DNA of 64,000 nucleotides from JAGWBJ01 sp034423015. GTDB lineage: Bacteria > Chloroflexota > Dehalococcoidia > Lucifugimonadales > JAGWBF01. Made by a program: the position numbers and the translations under genes. The DNA is taken from positions 41,340-105,339 of the forward strand of contig DAOUJG010000036.1 in the NCBI GenBank assembly GCA_034423015.1, given 5' to 3'. Under the pieces are notes generated by a model. The model did no database searches. It saw only the letters and a list, made by a program, of their open reading frames with translations, and had not been told where the DNA came from. This document shows positions 8,494-15,768 of this stretch, in pieces (position 1 is the first letter of the stretch; every line of letters starts with the position of its first letter).

Positions 8494-9336
8494 CTAGAGG
8501 CCCAGCAGCCTGGAGGGGTTGTCCTTCACCATCATGCCCACCTCTACCTCGTCCATGCCCGCCTGGAGCAGAGTGGCGATGCCCATGCGCAGGCCCTCGG
8601 GGGCCACTGGGTGGTAGGCCTGGCCGAAGTCGGTGCTGATGATGCAGCGCTCGGGGTCGGTGGTGCGTATCATCTGCGCCAGCTCCACCGGGTCGAGCCG
8701 GTGGGTCAGGGGCATCATCACGTGGACGCAGTGCTCTATGAAGGCCCCCTTCTTGGCGAGGCTCACCATGTCCTCCACTGTCATCCCCGTGGAGAAGGAC
8801 ATGGAGGAAGCGTGGGTGACGACGATGCGGCCGATCCCCAGGTTTCGGGCCTCGTCCACCAGGACCATACTCTCCTCGGTGGAGAGGTGGCCTGTGGCCA
8901 GCACCATGTCGTGCTGCCGCACCGTGTCCAGTATGGGGTACATCTCGGGCACCATCCTGCCGCGCTCGTCCAGGATGTAGATGCCCCCCTCCAGGCCCTT
9001 GTGGCGCCTGTGGGCACGGGCCGAGTAGGTGGGCATCCACACGACGCGGCCTCCCATCAGGGCCGAGGCCGAGACCGCCGCCGGGTTGAGGCCGCCGACC
9101 TCGATGTCCAGGGTCACGCCTCCGATGAGGGTGATCCCGGGCACCATTCTGCCGACGGTGTAGGCGACGGGTTGGGTCGGGAACTCGTGGCTCTTCAGGA
9201 CCAGGCCCCCCATGCCCGCCGCCTGGGCCTGGCGGGCCAGCTCCAGGGCGTCGGTCCTGCGCTCCACCCGGGGGTCGGGGGCGAAGTGGACGTGTATGTC
9301 CACCGCGCCTTCCATCAGCCTGTCGATGGCCGCCAA
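8494..9336 (-). CDS. Amidohydrolase-like protein (DUF6282 type)
   Basis: A 280-residue TIM-barrel metal-dependent hydrolase-like protein. Seen are VDIHVHFAPD near the N-terminus (HxH metal motif), LATGHLSTEE, VVTHASSM and ISTDFGQAYHP, which together match the DUF6282 group of amidohydrolase-like proteins, whose substrates are unknown. The start is TTG at about 9336, supported by AAGGAG five bases upstream; the first ATG is seven codons later and would leave only a short lead to the HxH. It starts about 10 bp after the ribH stop on the same strand, so the two are likely co-transcribed. Confidence 0.75.
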   Translation of the reverse strand: MAAIDRLMEGAVDIHVHFAPDPRVERRTDALELARQAQAAGMGGLVLKSHEFPTQPVAYTVGRMVPGITLIGGVTLDIEVGGLNPAAVSASALMGGRVVWMPTYSARAHRRHKGLEGGIYILDERGRMVPEMYPILDTVRQHDMVLATGHLSTEESMVLVDEARNLGIGRIVVTHASSMSFSTGMTVEDMVSLAKKGAFIEHCVHVMMPLTHRLDPVELAQMIRTTDPERCIISTDFGQAYHPVAPEGLRMGIATLLQAGMDEVEVGMMVKDNPSRLLGL

Positions 9337-9345
9337 AGCGTCTCC

Positions 9346-9834
9346 TTAGGGTGATGCGTTCCCGGCTCCCCTGATCGCCTGAAGGAGCCTTGCCATCTCT
9401 ATAGCGCCGACTGCGGCGTTGTGGCCCAGGTTGCCCGACTTGCCCCCGGAGCGGTCGATGGCCTGCTCCATGTTCTCGCAGGTCAGGACGCCGAAGATCA
9501 CCGGGACCTTGGTGTCCAGGGCGGCGCGGCTTATGCCCGAGGCGGCCTGTCCCGCCACCATGTCGTAGTGGGTGGTCTCGCCCCGTATGACCGCCCCCAG
9601 GCAGACCACGGCGTCGTAGCTCCCCGTGCCGGCCAGGGTCTTGGCGGTCAACGGCAGCTCGAAAGAGCCGGGCACCCATGCCACCGTGACTCCGTCATCG
9701 TCGACGCCGTGGCTGGAGAGGGCGTCCCGGGCTCCCTCCAACAGCTTCTGGGTCACGAACTGATTGAACCGCGCCACCACGATGGCGACGCGCAGTCCAG
9801 TGCCCTGTAGGTTGCCGCGCAGCTGTCTTGCCAA
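9346..9834 (-). CDS. ribH: 6,7-dimethyl-8-ribityllumazine synthase RibH
   Basis: Catalyses the penultimate step of riboflavin synthesis, joining the ribityl-pyrimidinedione with dihydroxybutanone phosphate. Diagnostic blocks are VVARFNQFVTQKLLEGA, the WVPGSFELPL loop, VCLGAVIRGETTHYD, FGVLTCENMEQA and GNLGHNAAVGAIEMA with the catalytic histidine in ETTHYD. 162 residues is normal for the family. The start is TTG (9834), with the family N-terminus in register. Other rib genes are not in the window, and no FMN riboswitch-like leader was seen upstream. Confidence 0.92.
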   Translation of the reverse strand: MARQLRGNLQGTGLRVAIVVARFNQFVTQKLLEGARDALSSHGVDDDGVTVAWVPGSFELPLTAKTLAGTGSYDAVVCLGAVIRGETTHYDMVAGQAASGISRAALDTKVPVIFGVLTCENMEQAIDRSGGKSGNLGHNAAVGAIEMARLLQAIRGAGNASP

Positions 9835-9906
9835 GGTCTCTCTCTACCCTTCCCTGGTCTCCGGGCCCGCCGGAGGGGCGCCGGGGTCCCCGTGGCCGGG
9901 CCGTTA

Positions 9907-9948
9907 GCCCGGCCCTTTCAGCCGGCCCTTTCAGCCCGGCCCTTCAGG
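9907..9948. repeat. Imperfect triple short repeat
   Basis: The sequence ggccctttcagc and close variants occur three times in a row, overlapping the 3' end of the selenoprotein gene (stop at 9944-9946). It looks like slippage-generated duplication in non-coding DNA and has no clear function. Confidence 0.6.
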
Positions 9949-10666
9949 AGGAGGCCTCCTCTGAGGTGTTCTTTACGCCGGTCTCCAGCACCCGTTCCAG
10001 GAACTCGGACTCGGGGACGGCCCCGACGAACTGCACCTGGGGCGCGACGCCGGCCAGCCGGCTGACGGTGCCCATCACCGTCTTGGGCACGCCCCGTACG
10101 GCGTAGGTCTGGCCCAGCGCCGGGAACTCCTGGACCTCTATGACGTCGGAGGTTATGAACGGGTTCTCGATGGCGAATGCGTGGGCCAACCTGGCCACAC
10201 TGGGGCAGTACCCTCAATTCGGGGTGACGAACACCTGGATGTGGACTTCCTGGTTGACCTTCTTCAGCCGCTTTCTCGTGTCCATGGAGAGGGGGCTCAC
10301 CCCCCTGGAGAGGGTCTTGATGTCCTCCACGATGGTGGAGAACTCGTACCCCATGGGTATGCCGTAGAACTTGAGCCTGGAGTCCCCGTTCTTTCCGATG
10401 ACTATGGCGGGTATCCGCTCTATGCCGTACCGCTCCCTCTCCTCGGCCTGGCTGTAGAAGTCGTATATCTCCAGGTGGAGCTTGGGGGACAGGGCCGTCA
10501 GCTCCTCCATGAGCTCCTGGGTCTGGGGGCAGTACTGGCACTCCCGGCCCGGGATGGTGAGGAGGGAGGAGCCTTGGCTGAAGAGCCGGATGGTAACGTC
10601 GTCCTTCAGCTCTTTGCGGAACTCCCTCTTCAGGCCGTCCCGGTCTTTGTCGGGGATCATGGGCAT
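9944..10666 (-). CDS. Two-domain thioredoxin-fold protein disulfide oxidoreductase, selenoprotein (in-frame TGA at 10214-10216 read as Sec)
   Basis: Reading through the TGA gives a 240-residue protein with two thioredoxin folds, the architecture of archaeal/thermophile PDO proteins. The N-terminal unit has CQYC at residues 43-46 (RECQYCPQTQELMEEL) and a cis-proline-type IPAIVIG strand. The C-terminal unit reads VTPN-U-GYCPSVARLAHAFAIEN, where PDO homologues have a CPYC-type site; the TGA replaces the first cysteine (residue 151). The similarity continues without a break on both sides of the TGA, including VRGVPKTVMG, the second cis-proline loop. The ATG at 10666 has AGGTGAG upstream. It probably catalyses thiol-disulfide exchange in the cytoplasm. 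The alternative, a stop codon followed by a separate 84-residue gene starting at GTG 10198, would leave the second domain without its active site and is less likely. Confidence 0.85.
10179..10216 (-). promoter_or_regulatory. Candidate bacterial SECIS hairpin behind the UGA codon
   Basis: Counting from the base after UGA on the minus strand, GUGUGGCC (14-21) pairs with GGCC(C)ACGC (27-35) with one bulged C, closing the loop AGGUU (22-26). A GG(U) at the loop top about 20-24 bases after UGA is the layout SelB recognises in E. coli fdhF mRNA (loop AGGUCU). The stem also has to encode conserved residues (SVARLAHA), so part of the pairing could be coincidence. Confidence 0.65.
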
Positions 10667-10740
10667 GGGCTCACCTCGCGCCGCGAACATCAATCCAGCA
10701 CAGTTTACAATGGATCGGGTCGCCGTTCCACCCCTTCAAG

Positions 10741-10769
10741 TTGACACTCACTTGATGGTTTTGTAAAAT
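10741..10769 (+). promoter_or_regulatory. Sigma70-type promoter for the fmdB-dtd transcript
   Basis: TTGACA at 10741-10746 and TAAAAT at 10764-10769 are separated by 17 bp, close to the housekeeping consensus. Transcription would start near 10776, immediately before the hairpin at 10779-10805. Confidence 0.75.
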
Positions 10770-10778
10770 AAAACCCGC

Positions 10779-10805
10779 TTAGCAGTCCTTCCTGAGGACT
10801 GCTAA
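10779..10805 (+). promoter_or_regulatory. Perfect 10-bp hairpin at the 5' end of the fmdB leader
   Basis: TTAGCAGTCC (10779-10788) and GGACTGCTAA (10796-10805) form a perfect inverted repeat with a 7-base loop. It begins about 3 bases after the predicted transcription start, so it could be a 5' stabilising hairpin or a dimeric repressor operator just downstream of the promoter. No U-tract follows on the plus strand, which argues against a terminator for that strand. Confidence 0.6.
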
Positions 10806-10833
10806 TTGACGCCTTTGGCAAGGGGAGGTCACA

Positions 10834-11172
10834 TTGCCCCGCTACGAGTACGAGTGCGACGCTTGCGGACACAGGTTCGAGCTCCGGCAGGGGTTCGGGG
10901 CCGATAAGTTCACGGACTGCCCCCTCTGCAGCGGCCATTCCAGGCGGAAGTTTCACGCGGTCCCCATCATCTACAAGGGGACCGGTTTCTACACCACCGA
11001 CTACGCCCACAAGAACTTCAGCGCTGTAGCCAAGAAGGAAGAGCAGGACGCCAAGGCCGAGAAGGAGCCGGCCAAGGCATCCAAGAACGGCTCCGACGGC
11101 GACAAGTCCGAGACCGGCAAGTCCAAGGAGAAGGCGGGCAAGGACAAGGCGGGGGCCGGCAAGGAGGCCTAG
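10834..11172 (+). CDS. FmdB-family zinc-ribbon protein
   Basis: A 112-residue protein that starts with a FmdB/CxxC_CXXC_SSSS regulatory-type zinc ribbon: YEYECDACGHRFE with C8/C11 and TDCPLCSG with C29/C32. Residues about 65-112 are a Lys/Ala/Glu/Gly-rich low-complexity tail (KSKEKAGKDKAGAGKEA), common in this family. The role of FmdB proteins is not settled (named from the methanogen-like amide utilisation operon; regulatory or ribosome-associated roles have been suggested). The TTG start at 10834 follows GGGGAGG. It has a well-formed promoter and a leader hairpin upstream, and dtd starts 5 bp after its stop. Confidence 0.82.
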   Translation: MPRYEYECDACGHRFELRQGFGADKFTDCPLCSGHSRRKFHAVPIIYKGTGFYTTDYAHKNFSAVAKKEEQDAKAEKEPAKASKNGSDGDKSETGKSKEKAGKDKAGAGKEA

Positions 11173-11177
11173 CCCGG

Positions 11178-11642
11178 TTGCGGGCCCTCATCCAGCGGGT
11201 GACACGGGCGTCGGTATCCGTGGACGGCGCGGAGGTCGGGACCGCAGGCGCGGGCCTCACGGTGATGCTGGGGGTGGCCAGGGAGGACGAGGAAGAGGAC
11301 TCCCGCTACCTGGTCGACCGCATAGCCAACCTCAGGATCTTCTCCGACGATCAAAACAGGTTCAACCGCTCCGCCCTCGACGTGGGGGCGGAGCTTCTGG
11401 TTATAAGCCAGTTCACCCTGTACGCGGGCACCCGCAAGGGCCGGAGGCCCGACTTCACCCAGGCGGCCGAGCCCCAGCGGGCCGAGCGGCTCTACGAGCT
11501 GACCGTGGACCTGCTCCGGCAGAGGGGTCTGAGGGTGGAGACGGGGCGGTTCGGCGAGCACATGCTGGTGAGCCTGGAGAACGACGGTCCGGTGACCATC
11601 ATGCTGGACAGCTCCGACCGGCTGCGGCCGCGCCGGGGCTAA
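11178..11642 (+). CDS. dtd: D-aminoacyl-tRNA deacylase DTD
   Basis: Hydrolyses D-amino acids from mischarged tRNA. The 154-residue sequence shows the family start MRALIQRVTRASVSVDG (TTG start), the SQFTLYAGTRKGRRPDF block with the catalytic SQFTL motif, and near the C-terminus NDGPVTIMLDS, the GxPVT motif of the cross-subunit active site. Length and domain content are complete. AAGGAGG lies inside the end of fmdB, about 12 bases before the TTG; translation is probably coupled. The stop overlaps the convergent DinB gene's stop by 4 bp. Confidence 0.92.
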   Translation: MRALIQRVTRASVSVDGAEVGTAGAGLTVMLGVAREDEEEDSRYLVDRIANLRIFSDDQNRFNRSALDVGAELLVISQFTLYAGTRKGRRPDFTQAAEPQRAERLYELTVDLLRQRGLRVETGRFGEHMLVSLENDGPVTIMLDSSDRLRPRRG

Positions 11643-12166
11643 CGGTGCCAGCCCATGCCCCTGTAGAAGCCCCTCAGGTACGCGATCTGGCCGCCGTGAG
11701 CCACGGCGTCCCACACCATCTGGCCCAGGGCGTTGGCCACGGTCCTGGGCTCGGGCGCCGGCGGAATGACCTTGACCTCCGCCAGGTCCGCCTCCGTCGC
11801 GGAGGAGAGGTACCCGGCGGCGGCCTCACGCACCGCCTGATGGTAGCCCAGCTGCACCGAGAGGTCGGGAGGGCTCCACGAGGCAACCTGCTCCATGGTC
11901 CACCCCACTCCGCGGTCGTCGGGGTCGTCGCCCATTCCGAACCTCTGGTGCCAGCCGCCGGCGATCCATAGCTGGGGCCGGGACTGGAACCGGGTGTTGA
12001 CGAAGGTGTCCACCACCCGGCTCATGTGCCACAGGATCCAGGCGATGGAGTTGCACTGCTCCGCGGGGATACGGTTTATGGTTTCCTGGTCCAGGCCCTC
12101 CATGGCGGAGTCCACCATGGCCCAGTTTCGCTGCAGGGTGCTGACCACCGATTCGGTCGGTGACAC
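11639..12166 (-). CDS. DinB superfamily protein
   Basis: A 175-residue four-helix DinB/YfiT-like protein. The three metal-binding histidines typical of the fold are visible: AWILWHMSRVVD, LGYHQAVREA and AVAHGGQIAYLRGFYR. DinB proteins include thiol transferases (bacillithiol/mycothiol-type) and many of unknown role; no evidence here sets the substrate. Start is GTG at 12166 behind GGGAGG. The gene converges with dtd (4-bp overlap of ends) and lies downstream of nadC. Confidence 0.8.
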   Translation of the reverse strand: MSPTESVVSTLQRNWAMVDSAMEGLDQETINRIPAEQCNSIAWILWHMSRVVDTFVNTRFQSRPQLWIAGGWHQRFGMGDDPDDRGVGWTMEQVASWSPPDLSVQLGYHQAVREAAAGYLSSATEADLAEVKVIPPAPEPRTVANALGQMVWDAVAHGGQIAYLRGFYRGMGWHR

Positions 12167-12220
12167 TTCGCTCTACCTCCCCTTTATCTGAGATCCGGGG
12201 CTCGCTATGGGAGCTCCCGG

Positions 12221-13075
12221 CTAGGAGAACTCCAGGTCCAGGCTGAGGTCCAGGGCCGTGGGCGAGTGGGTGAGGGCCCCGATGGAGATCAGGTCCACGC
12301 CGGTCTCCGCCACCGCCCGCACCGTATCCATGTCGATGCCTCCCGAGGCCTCCAGGACGGCGCGCCCGTCCACCAGCTCGACGGCCCGGGACATCTCCTC
12401 CGGGGACATGTTGTCCAGCAGGATGATGTGGGCGCCGGCCTCCAGCGCCTCCTCCAGCTCCTCCAGGTTGGTGACCTCCACCTCCACCTTGATGGTGTGA
12501 GGCGCCCGGGCCACGGCCCGCTCCACCGTCTCCCTGAGGCCCACGCCCCGGGACCTGCCGGCGGCGATGTGGTTGTCCTTGATCAGGATGCCGTCCGCCA
12601 GGTTCATGCGGTGGTTGGCCCCCCCGCCGGCGCGGACGGCGTACTTCTCCAGGTACCTGAGGCCCGGTACGGTCTTGCGGGTGTCGACGATCCTGGCCGG
12701 GAGGCCTCGGACCACGTCCACGTACCGGGAGGTGTCCGTGGCGATGCCGCTGAGGCGCTGGATGAAGTTGAGGGCCGGCCGCTCGGCCCGGAGGATGGCC
12801 GAGGCGCTGCCTTCGACCAGGGCCGCCGCGTCTCCCGGGGAGAGGGGCGAGCCGTCCTCCAGCAGCGCCCGGGTCTCCAGGGATGGGTCCACACGGCTGA
12901 ACACGGCAAGGCCAAGCTCCACGCCGGCCAGCACTCCCGTTGCCTTGGCCCGGATTATCCCCGTCCCCCGGAGGTCCGGGGGCACCAGGGCGTCGGTGGT
13001 GGGGTCGCTGAAGGCCTGGTCCTCGGACAGGGCCTGGTCGATGAGCCGTCGAACCTCGGGGGTGATGTGCAGCAC
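12221..13075 (-). CDS. nadC: Nicotinate-nucleotide pyrophosphorylase (carboxylating) NadC
   Basis: Quinolinate phosphoribosyltransferase that makes nicotinate mononucleotide from quinolinate and PRPP, the step after NadA. Conserved blocks are RLSGIATDTSRYVDVV, VDTRKTVPGLRYLEKYAVRAGGGANHRMNL, DGILIKDNHI, and VEVEVTNLEE plus LLDNMSPEE, which line the quinolinate and PRPP sites. 284 residues is standard. The GTG start at 13075 begins 2 bp after the VOC gene stop, so an upstream in-frame extension would overlap that gene and is rejected. nadA lies about 1.5 kb upstream on the same strand; nadB is not in the window. Confidence 0.93.
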   Translation of the reverse strand: MLHITPEVRRLIDQALSEDQAFSDPTTDALVPPDLRGTGIIRAKATGVLAGVELGLAVFSRVDPSLETRALLEDGSPLSPGDAAALVEGSASAILRAERPALNFIQRLSGIATDTSRYVDVVRGLPARIVDTRKTVPGLRYLEKYAVRAGGGANHRMNLADGILIKDNHIAAGRSRGVGLRETVERAVARAPHTIKVEVEVTNLEELEEALEAGAHIILLDNMSPEEMSRAVELVDGRAVLEASGGIDMDTVRAVAETGVDLISIGALTHSPTALDLSLDLEFS

Positions 13076-13077
13076 GT

Positions 13078-13554
13078 CTACGCGGCGTTGGCCGGGGCCG
13101 GCTCGTCGTCCAGCTTCCAGGGGAAGCCGCCGCCCTCGAAGATCTGCTCCTGACGGGGCCACCGCTCCCTGGGGAGCTCGTAGTACACCTCGTTGCCGTT
13201 GCCGTCTGGGTCCTGGAAGTAGACGCCCAGAGAGACGCCGTGGTCCGCCACACGGGTCTCCAAACCCCTCTCCCTGATCCGGCCGTACAGCTCCTTCAGG
13301 TCCTGGAACGACTCCATCCGCCAGGCGATGTGGTTGAGGCCCACCCGGTTGGCGTCCGGCCCGGCGGCGTCGGGCCCGAGCTGAATGAGGGCGATCTCGT
13401 GGGACTGCTCCAGGTCCGCCGACATGAACACGGCGCGGCCCGGCCTGCGCTCGTAGACGTGGAGGCCCAGAAGGTCGCCGTAGAACTCCGCCGACCGCTC
13501 CGCGTCGCGCACGTACAGGTTCACGTGTCCCAGGTACTTGGGCTTGTAGGTCAT
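13078..13554 (-). CDS. VOC family (glyoxalase/extradiol-dioxygenase-like) protein
   Basis: A 158-residue vicinal-oxygen-chelate protein with two beta-alpha-beta-beta-beta modules: YLGHVNLYVRDAERSAEFYGDLLGL with the first metal histidine, then GLNHIAWRMESFQDLKEL and VYFQDPDGNGNEVYYE with the second histidine and glutamate. This resembles single-domain catechol 2,3-dioxygenase-like or glyoxalase-like proteins; substrate unknown. ATG at 13554 follows GGGAGGTAGGGAG. It is 2 bp upstream of nadC, so they are co-transcribed, but no known link to NAD synthesis exists. Confidence 0.85.
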   Translation of the reverse strand: MTYKPKYLGHVNLYVRDAERSAEFYGDLLGLHVYERRPGRAVFMSADLEQSHEIALIQLGPDAAGPDANRVGLNHIAWRMESFQDLKELYGRIRERGLETRVADHGVSLGVYFQDPDGNGNEVYYELPRERWPRQEQIFEGGGFPWKLDDEPAPANAA

Positions 13555-13588
13555 CTCCCTACCTCCCGCGACGCGTTATTGGGGCTGA

Positions 13589-13810
13589 CTACTCTCCCGG
13601 GGTGTGTTTGATGGAGCCGTCTTCCAGCAGGTGGTAGATGTCCAGCCTTTCGGTCCGCCAGAAGGGGCGTTCGCGCAGGACTCCTTTGGCCTGACACACT
13701 TCAAGCTCGACGACGTTTATCTTGTTGTAGCGAACGAGCCGTTTCGATACAGCCTCGAGATTGACCGTTACCGGACGCAGTATGCTGCTAAGTATCCTCG
13801 GCCAATCCAT
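13589..13810 (-). CDS. Small hypothetical protein (third of a three-gene set)
   Basis: A 73-residue frame (MDWPRILSSILRPVTVNLE... ending IKHTPGE) that starts inside the end of the gene upstream (23-bp overlap). No family recognised. The sequence lacks a membrane segment or cysteine motif. Its DNA is noticeably more AT-rich than the flanking housekeeping genes, as are the two genes before it, so the set may be a transferred cassette. It could be an overlapping partner of a small toxin-antitoxin or immunity set, but nothing in the sequence shows this. Confidence 0.5.
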   Translation of the reverse strand: MDWPRILSSILRPVTVNLEAVSKRLVRYNKINVVELEVCQAKGVLRERPFWRTERLDIYHLLEDGSIKHTPGE

Positions 13811-14024
13811 ATATCTCCACTTCCGTATCGCTGACTCTTCGATAGATATATGGCCTCTGTTTCAGCTCTGCCAAGTAGAATCTGCCAAGCGCCATGTCTG
13901 CGGGCCGAAACAGGACCGAGTCGCCTTGAACCTCGACGGGTTGCCGTAGCAACTGCCGAGGATAGGGTACCGTTACCCGGCGGGGTCCGAGCTCTCTGAC
14001 ATCACGTAGAAGGTTGGCGGGCAT
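13788..14024 (-). CDS. Small hypothetical protein (second of a three-gene set)
   Basis: A 78-residue frame starting MPANLLRDVRELGPRR and ending EVEIYGLAEDT. Its ATG overlaps the stop of the gene upstream as TGATG, a translational-coupling arrangement, which is the main support that it is real. No family recognised; composition is soluble, mixed charge. An upstream in-frame ATG at 14060 lies within the previous gene and is less likely. Confidence 0.55.
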   Translation of the reverse strand: MPANLLRDVRELGPRRVTVPYPRQLLRQPVEVQGDSVLFRPADMALGRFYLAELKQRPYIYRRVSDTEVEIYGLAEDT

Positions 14025-14461
14025 CAGTCGCGTCCTTTCAACTTCCTGCTGGATAGGCAAGCAGTGGCCAAGTTGCGGCGGAACTGCTCCAGGTTCTCGT
14101 GGTCGACTGCTTGCCCGTAGATCATTCCCGTTGTGCCTCCACTCTCAAAGGCCAGTACATATGGGCTACGTTCATGTGACACTCTTAACAGAGTCACTGC
14201 GGAAACCGAGTCCAAAAGAGTATGCCCCGCTGCAGACTGGGCGCCATTGTCCCAAACCGCGTAGTTGTAAAGCCCCCGATGCCCCACGACGAAGATGTCA
14301 ATGTTCAGGCCCTCATCCTCGTACGCTGGTCCTTGCCAAACTGAGTGGTCTATGTAAGCGTCGTCGCCGACGAGCCTTGCGATGGCACCAGCCGCATCAT
14401 CGGGGTCCAGGCCGGCCGAGCTACACGCCTCAGCGATTGCGGCAGACAACTCTGTAGGCAT
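14024..14461 (-). CDS. Hypothetical protein (first of a three-gene set)
   Basis: A 145-residue protein starting MPTELSAAIAEACSSAGLD with an N-terminal helical part and a C-terminal part of alternating strands (IDIFVVGHRGLYNYAVWD, SPYVLAFESGGTTGMIYG), possibly a small PH-like or SRPBCC-like fold; no family is recognised with confidence. It is coupled (TGATG) to the 78-residue gene. The start is uncertain: TTG at 14479 is in frame and neither start has a good ribosome-binding site. Lower GC than nadA or nadC around it. Confidence 0.6.
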   Translation of the reverse strand: MPTELSAAIAEACSSAGLDPDDAAGAIARLVGDDAYIDHSVWQGPAYEDEGLNIDIFVVGHRGLYNYAVWDNGAQSAAGHTLLDSVSAVTLLRVSHERSPYVLAFESGGTTGMIYGQAVDHENLEQFRRNLATACLSSRKLKGRD

Positions 14462-14551
14462 TGCCACTGCTAGCAACAACCCCGTAGATGCGATGGACCA
14501 GTTGAGGTTGCCATATCCGTGTTCCGACCTAGCCGAGTCTGGGGCGCCCCC

Positions 14552-15757
14552 CTACACCACCTGGAGCATGCGCTCCAGGGCGATGCGGGAGTGGTGGCGG
14601 GTCTCGTCGTCCACCACGATCTGGTTTATGACGACGCCCTCCGCAAGCCCCTCCAGTACCCACAGCAGGTATGCCGGGTGTATGCGGTACATGGTGGAGC
14701 AGGGGCACACCACCGGGTCCAGGCAGAACACCGTCTTGTCCGGGTTCTGCCTGGCCAGCCGGTTCACCAGGCTTATCTCGGTGCCTATGCCCCACACGCT
14801 GCCCGCCGGGGCGTCGTTGATGACCTTGCGGATGACCTCGGTGGAGCCGTCCATGTCCGCGGCCTGCACCACCTCCATCGTGCACTCGGGGTGGGCGATG
14901 ATCTTCACGTCGGGGAAACGCTCCCTGGCGGCCTCGATCTGTCGGGTGGTGAAACGGGTGTGCACCGAGCAGTGGCCCTGCCACAGGACGAGTTTCGCCT
15001 GCTCGAGCCGGGCGGGGGTGTTGCCCCCCAGGGGCTTGAAGGGGTTCCAGGTGACCATCTCCTCCAGTTTCAGCCCCAGCTTCAGGCCGGTGTTGCGGCC
15101 CAGGTGCTGGTCTGGCAGGAACAGCACTCGCGGGGAGCGCCGGTAGCTCCACTCCAGGGCCGCAACGGCGTTGGCCGAGGTGCATATGATGCCCCCGTGC
15201 CTGCCGCACAGGGCCTTCAGCCCCGCTATGGTGTTCATGTATGCCATGGGGATGATCCCGTCGTCTCCCAGGAGGTCGGTCAGGTCGTCCCAGGCGTCCA
15301 GCACGTCGTGCATGGGGGCCATGTCCGCCATGGAGCAGCCGGCCGCCAGGTTGGGGAGGATCACCTTCTGGTGGGGACCGCACAGCACGCAGGCGGTCTC
15401 GGCCATGAAATGGACGCCGCAGAACACTATGTAGTCCGACTCGGGGTGGGAAGCCGCGTCCCGGGACAGCTTGAAGGAGTCGCCCTGGTAGTCGGCGTAC
15501 TTGATGACCTCTTCACGCTGGTAGTGGTGCCCCAGGATGGTGACCTTCGACCCCAACTCCTGCCGGACCCGCCCGATGCGTTGGTCCAGCTCTTCGGCGC
15601 TCAGGTGCAGGTAGTCGGTGGGGATGCGCTGCCAGCGCACGTTGACCTTCAGCTCCTCCGCCAGCGCCTTGGCCTTCAGCTCGTCTTCCGGACGGCAAAA
15701 GGCGGAGTGCTCGATCTCCGTTATCGGCACGAAGGGCCGCTTAGCTCCGGTGACCAA
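14552..15757 (-). CDS. nadA: Quinolinate synthase NadA
   Basis: [4Fe-4S] enzyme that condenses iminoaspartate with dihydroxyacetone phosphate to quinolinate. The three cluster cysteines are in VFCGVHFMAETA, IICTSANAVAALEW and DPVVCPCSTMYRI; ILGHHYQREEV, HPECTMEVVQAADMDGST and WGIGTEISLVNRL are further family blocks. 401 residues with an extra N-terminal segment of about 70 residues compared with the short archaeal type. The start is TTG (15757), 11 bp after the miaB stop, so the genes are likely co-transcribed. Together with nadC it provides de novo NAD synthesis. Confidence 0.93.
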   Translation of the reverse strand: MVTGAKRPFVPITEIEHSAFCRPEDELKAKALAEELKVNVRWQRIPTDYLHLSAEELDQRIGRVRQELGSKVTILGHHYQREEVIKYADYQGDSFKLSRDAASHPESDYIVFCGVHFMAETACVLCGPHQKVILPNLAAGCSMADMAPMHDVLDAWDDLTDLLGDDGIIPMAYMNTIAGLKALCGRHGGIICTSANAVAALEWSYRRSPRVLFLPDQHLGRNTGLKLGLKLEEMVTWNPFKPLGGNTPARLEQAKLVLWQGHCSVHTRFTTRQIEAARERFPDVKIIAHPECTMEVVQAADMDGSTEVIRKVINDAPAGSVWGIGTEISLVNRLARQNPDKTVFCLDPVVCPCSTMYRIHPAYLLWVLEGLAEGVVINQIVVDDETRHHSRIALERMLQVV

Positions 15758-15768
15758 AGCCCATCCCC

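Noticed and set aside
9944..10216. Separate 84-residue gene starting at GTG 10198
   Set aside because: Reading on from the TGA at 10216 gives unbroken family similarity (GYC, cis-proline loop), so it is better seen as the second half of one selenoprotein.
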